From Rhodocyclales bacterium (lineage in GTDB: Bacteria > Pseudomonadota > Gammaproteobacteria > Burkholderiales > Rhodocyclaceae): 39,928 bases of DNA. This document shows, piece after piece, positions 34,712-39,928 of the stretch. Made by a program: the position numbers and the translations under genes. The notes beneath the pieces were generated by a model, which saw nothing but the letters and a program-made list of their open reading frames with translations, ran no database searches and was not told where the DNA came from. The DNA lies in NCBI GenBank assembly GCA_026399435.1, contig JAPLQX010000055.1, positions 1 to 39,928 of the forward strand. Direction: 5' to 3'. Position 1 is the first letter of the stretch. Each line of letters starts with the position of its first letter.

Positions 34712-35923
34712 TCAGGAAGTTATGTCGCCGCGCGCTTGCGCCGGGGACGGTATCCCCGGGGACGGCGCTGGCGCGCTCTGCGTACCAGGGATTCCGCTTT
34801 GCGGGCTGGTAACGGCGACGGGCGCCGCGGGTGGCGTCGCTGCGGGCTTTACCCTGACCGGACTGCCATCCTTGAGCGGGCCGAGGTTGTAGCGCACCAC
34901 GCGCTCTCCGGCGGCGAGCCCTTCCGTGATGGCTACCCAGCCCGCCTGGGCGATCGCCGTCTTGACCTGGCGGCGCTGCAGCTTGTCGCCGGCCAGCACG
35001 TACAGGATCTGTTCGCCGCCCTCCTCGCGCAGCGCACTGGCCGGCACGGCCACCCGCTGCTGCGCGGCGCCAGCGGCCACCTGGCCTTGCGCGAACAAGC
35101 CGCCGCGCAGCCGGCCTTCGCGATTGTCGATCAGCGCATAGAGCTCTATCGAACGCGAGCCCGCTGCGGCAGACGGATTGATGCGCTCGATGCGGCCGCT
35201 GATGCGCAGATCGGCGAGGCCTTCGACGACGAGCGTGATTTCGGCGCCGGGCGCGAGCCGCGCAGCGTCGCCCGCCGGCACGCTGGCAGCGAGTTCGAGC
35301 CGCGTGATGTCGGAAATGGTCACGATCCGCCCGTCGACCGGCACGCGTTCTCCGGCCTGGATGATCCGCGCGGAAACGATGCCGTCGATCGGCGCCACCA
35401 GCGTAGTATCGACCAGCGCCTTGCGCGCGACGTCGGCCGCGGCACTCGCCGCATCGAGGCGCGCCTTCGCGGCGTCGCGATTGCCGGCCGTGGTGTCGTA
35501 GGCATTGCGCGAAATGAAGTTCTTCGCCAGCAGCGATTCCTGGGTCGCCTGATTCTTTTCGGCCACGATCAGGGCGGCCTGCGCCGCAGCGACATCGGCT
35601 TCGCTGCCGGCCAGCCGGGCGCGGTAATCGGTGGCATCGATGCGGCCGATGATCTGGCCCTGTTTCACGGCATCACCTTCGCGGACGCCGAGCGCCTGCA
35701 ACTCGCCGGCAACCCTGGCTTTCACCGTCGCTTCGCGCCATGGCCGCAGCGTGCCTGAGAGCTGCACGGTCGGCGCCATCGGCCGCAATTCGGCGCTGAC
35801 CAGATCCGTGGAAGAAAATTCGAGCGCCGCGGCCGCGGGGACCGGAGGCGGCGCGCGGTTGCAGGCGGCCAGCGACACGGCGGCAAGGGTGGAAATGACT
35901 AGCAGGATGGGCGACATCTTCAT
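34712..35923 (-). CDS. RND periplasmic adapter (HlyD/MFP), lipoprotein (first pair), with repeat-derived tail
   Basis: 403 residues from ATG 35923, overlapping the tetR stop as ATGA. The lipobox is SLAAC (Cys21). The adapter domains are in order: VKARVAGELQALGVREGDAVKQGQIIGRID, coiled-coil (AQAALIVAEKNQATQESLLAK), VAPIDGIVSARIIQAGERVPV, beta-barrel, and a membrane-proximal domain ending VVRYNLGPLKDGSPVRVKP. After this the protein should end, but a Pro/Ala-rich tail of about 45 residues follows. Part of it, AVTSPQSGIPGTQSAPAP, is encoded by repeat copy C. The tail is probably disordered in the periplasm. Pairs with the AcrB-like permease downstream. Confidence 0.9.
   Translation of the reverse strand: MKMSPILLVISTLAAVSLAACNRAPPPVPAAAALEFSSTDLVSAELRPMAPTVQLSGTLRPWREATVKARVAGELQALGVREGDAVKQGQIIGRIDATDYRARLAGSEADVAAAQAALIVAEKNQATQESLLAKNFISRNAYDTTAGNRDAAKARLDAASAAADVARKALVDTTLVAPIDGIVSARIIQAGERVPVDGRIVTISDITRLELAASVPAGDAARLAPGAEITLVVEGLADLRISGRIERINPSAAAGSRSIELYALIDNREGRLRGGLFAQGQVAAGAAQQRVAVPASALREEGGEQILYVLAGDKLQRRQVKTAIAQAGWVAITEGLAAGERVVRYNLGPLKDGSPVRVKPAATPPAAPVAVTSPQSGIPGTQSAPAPSPGIPSPAQARGDITS
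34763..34818 (-). repeat. Shortened in-frame repeat, copy C
   Basis: 56 bp on the minus strand. It shares the first 11 bases (TCGCCGTTACC) and the last 40 bases (about 90% identity) with copies A and B, but lacks 36 bp of the middle, including the left palindrome arm. The deletion is 12 codons, so the frame is kept: AVTSP-QSGIPGTQSAPAP. A direct repeat CCGGGGACGG (34741-34750, 34756-34765) abuts its end. Confidence 0.85.
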
Positions 35924-36582
35924 CGGGCAGCCCGGGTTCGCGTCGTGGGGGCGACGAGTCCACCCAGCGTCAGGTCGAAGTGGGTGTTGAGATAGGCCTG
36001 CGGATCGTGCGCGATGCCGCAGCAGGCCCCCAGCGAATAGCGCCAGATCAGCAGCATCAGCACCGGGGCGAAAATCACGTCGATCGCGGTCTCGACATCG
36101 ACGGCGCGAAACTCGCCGGAGGCGATGCCCCGCTGCAGCGTGCGCCGCATCAAATCGCGGCCGCGCACGATCACGGCGTCGTTGTAGTAGGTCGCCAGTT
36201 CGGGAAAGTTGCCGGCCTCGCTGATCATCAGCTTGGGCACGCCGGCCAGAGGCGTGTTGCCCATGCGCTGCCACCACTCGCCGATCAGTGTCCGCAGCAG
36301 ATCGGCGGCGCTGCCCTCGAAACTGTCGACCAGGCCCGCGCCCTCTTCGAGGATCGGCACGATGCCTTCCTGGATCACCGCCTTGAACAGCGCTTCCTTG
36401 CTGTCGAAGTAGAGATACAACGTCCCCTTCGACACACCAGCGCGCGCCGCCACGTCTTCCAGCCTGGTAGCAGCGAATCCCTTTTCGACAAACAACTCCA
36501 GCGCGGCCGCCATGAGTTCGGCGGGACGCGCTTCCTTGCGGCGTTGACGGGGCTGGGCAACTGCTTCCAAAGTCGGGACCAT
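35920..36582 (-). CDS. TetR-family transcriptional repressor of the RND operon
   Basis: 220 residues. The N-terminal helix-turn-helix occupies about residues 22-65: LMAAALELFVEKGFAATRLE, DVAARAGVSKGTLYLYF, DSKEALFKAVI. A C-terminal TetR_C-type ligand domain ends with LMLLIWRYSLGACCGIAH. It is the first gene of an operon with two adapter/RND pairs; AcrR/TtgR-like regulators have this position. A perfect palindrome (36589-36602) overlaps the start of transcription 7 bp before the ATG, so it likely represses its own operon and is released by a pump substrate. Confidence 0.93.
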   Translation of the reverse strand: MVPTLEAVAQPRQRRKEARPAELMAAALELFVEKGFAATRLEDVAARAGVSKGTLYLYFDSKEALFKAVIQEGIVPILEEGAGLVDSFEGSAADLLRTLIGEWWQRMGNTPLAGVPKLMISEAGNFPELATYYNDAVIVRGRDLMRRTLQRGIASGEFRAVDVETAIDVIFAPVLMLLIWRYSLGACCGIAHDPQAYLNTHFDLTLGGLVAPTTRTRAAR

Positions 36583-36588
36583 TAAGTT

Positions 36589-36602
36589 ACTGACCGGTCA
36601 GT
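36589..36602. promoter_or_regulatory. TetR operator, perfect palindrome ACTGACCGGTCAGT
   Basis: 14-bp perfect palindrome, 7 bp upstream of the tetR ATG and immediately after the -10 element, with a third half-site-like TGAC next to it (sense strand ACTGACTGACC). Binding here would block promoter clearance. Confidence 0.75.
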
Positions 36603-36603
36603 C

Positions 36604-36631
36604 AGTATACCCGAGGAATAACCGGCGTCAA
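36604..36631 (-). promoter_or_regulatory. Sigma70 promoter of the tetR-RND operon
   Basis: On the minus strand TTGACG (36631-36626), 16 bp, TATACT (36609-36604). Both hexamers match consensus at 5 of 6 positions. The expected start of transcription falls inside the palindrome at 36589-36602, giving a very short leader. Confidence 0.8.
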
Positions 36632-36708
36632 GCCTGTCCGGCGACGCAGGCTTGGTCGGGGATTTCCGCGGTAAGCTTGCCGGCATAGCCGGAAGCTATT
36701 TCACACGA

Positions 36709-36732
36709 GACGGTCAGGATGGCCGGACCGTC
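36709..36732 (+). promoter_or_regulatory. Inverted repeat in the guaC leader
   Basis: Arms GACGGTC (36709-36715) and GACCGTC (36726-36732) around 10 bases, 42 bp before the guaC ATG. A second imperfect hairpin (GCTTGCCGGC with GCCGGAAGC) lies at about 36674-36695. CAGGA and TCCTG inside this region could pair as an alternative. No known purine riboswitch is recognised. Confidence 0.35.
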
Positions 36733-36774
36733 CTGTCTACCGACGGCCCCGACAGCCGAGGAAGGAAGCTCCCC

Positions 36775-39928
<3,154 letters not shown>

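Noticed and set aside
36652..36774. N-terminal extension of guaC
   Set aside because: No similarity to GMP reductases, and the strong ribosome-binding site is placed for the ATG at 36775.

Overview
The window reads as chromosomal DNA of a Gram-negative proteobacterium, most likely a betaproteobacterium of the Rhodocyclales type (an inference). The grounds are high GC, LPS core and Kdo genes (waaC, waaA) converging on a pcm-like/rhodanese/tolC cluster, a GuaC-type GMP reductase, and the MarR-EPS/RfaH pair at the head of a polysaccharide locus. No rRNA, tRNA, CRISPR array, phage or complete insertion sequence is visible.

Region 1 (1-15892, all minus strand) is a long surface-glycan operon read right to left. 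A MarR-type EPS regulator and an RfaH-like antiterminator are followed by a 734-bp leader holding an ops-like sequence in a hairpin loop. Next come a TylCIII/NovU-type methyltransferase, two Gfo/Idh/MocA oxidoreductases flanking a SpsF-like cytidylyltransferase, a DegT aminotransferase, an NAD-dependent epimerase/dehydratase, a GNAT, a NeuB-family synthase, AsnB, a WbpG/PseA-type amidotransferase, a 128-residue unknown, two SAM methyltransferases around a sulfotransferase, and the start of an adenylylsulfate kinase gene. Most junctions overlap by 4 bp. Together they look able to make and activate a nonulosonic-acid-like sugar that is then amidated, methylated and perhaps sulfated.

Region 2 (15893-16427) has no intact gene but carries the remains of an antitoxin/PIN-toxin pair. 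Region 3 (16428-22600, minus) is a compact operon: a WaaE-like glycosyltransferase, a UDP-glucuronate-epimerase-type enzyme, ManC, Gmd, Fcl (GDP-L-fucose supply) and, unexpectedly, an exported LigE-type DNA ligase. Region 4 (22663-24968, plus) is waaC-waaA, divergent from region 3 and convergent with tolC. Region 5 (24949-27307, minus) is pcm-like, rhodanese and tolC behind a palindromic site. Region 6 (27373-36582, minus) is an operon of a TetR repressor and two adapter/RND-permease pairs, with a clear sigma70 promoter and a palindromic operator. Region 7 (36775-39928, plus) is guaC, a GDSL lipoprotein esterase and thiC, which runs off the right edge.

The most unusual feature is a small repeat read in frame inside three proteins. 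Two 95-bp copies differing at 3 bases sit in the divergent WaaE-like and WaaC genes in inverted orientation, and a shortened third copy forms part of the C-terminal tail of an efflux adapter. All three use the same reading frame (AVT...QSG..GTQS..AP). Recombination between the two long copies would swap the N-terminal halves of the two glycosyltransferases while keeping both frames open. Other notable features are the ops hairpin, a 45-bp tandem duplication at the end of asnB, and the decayed toxin-antitoxin and Nudix fragments around the EPS regulators.
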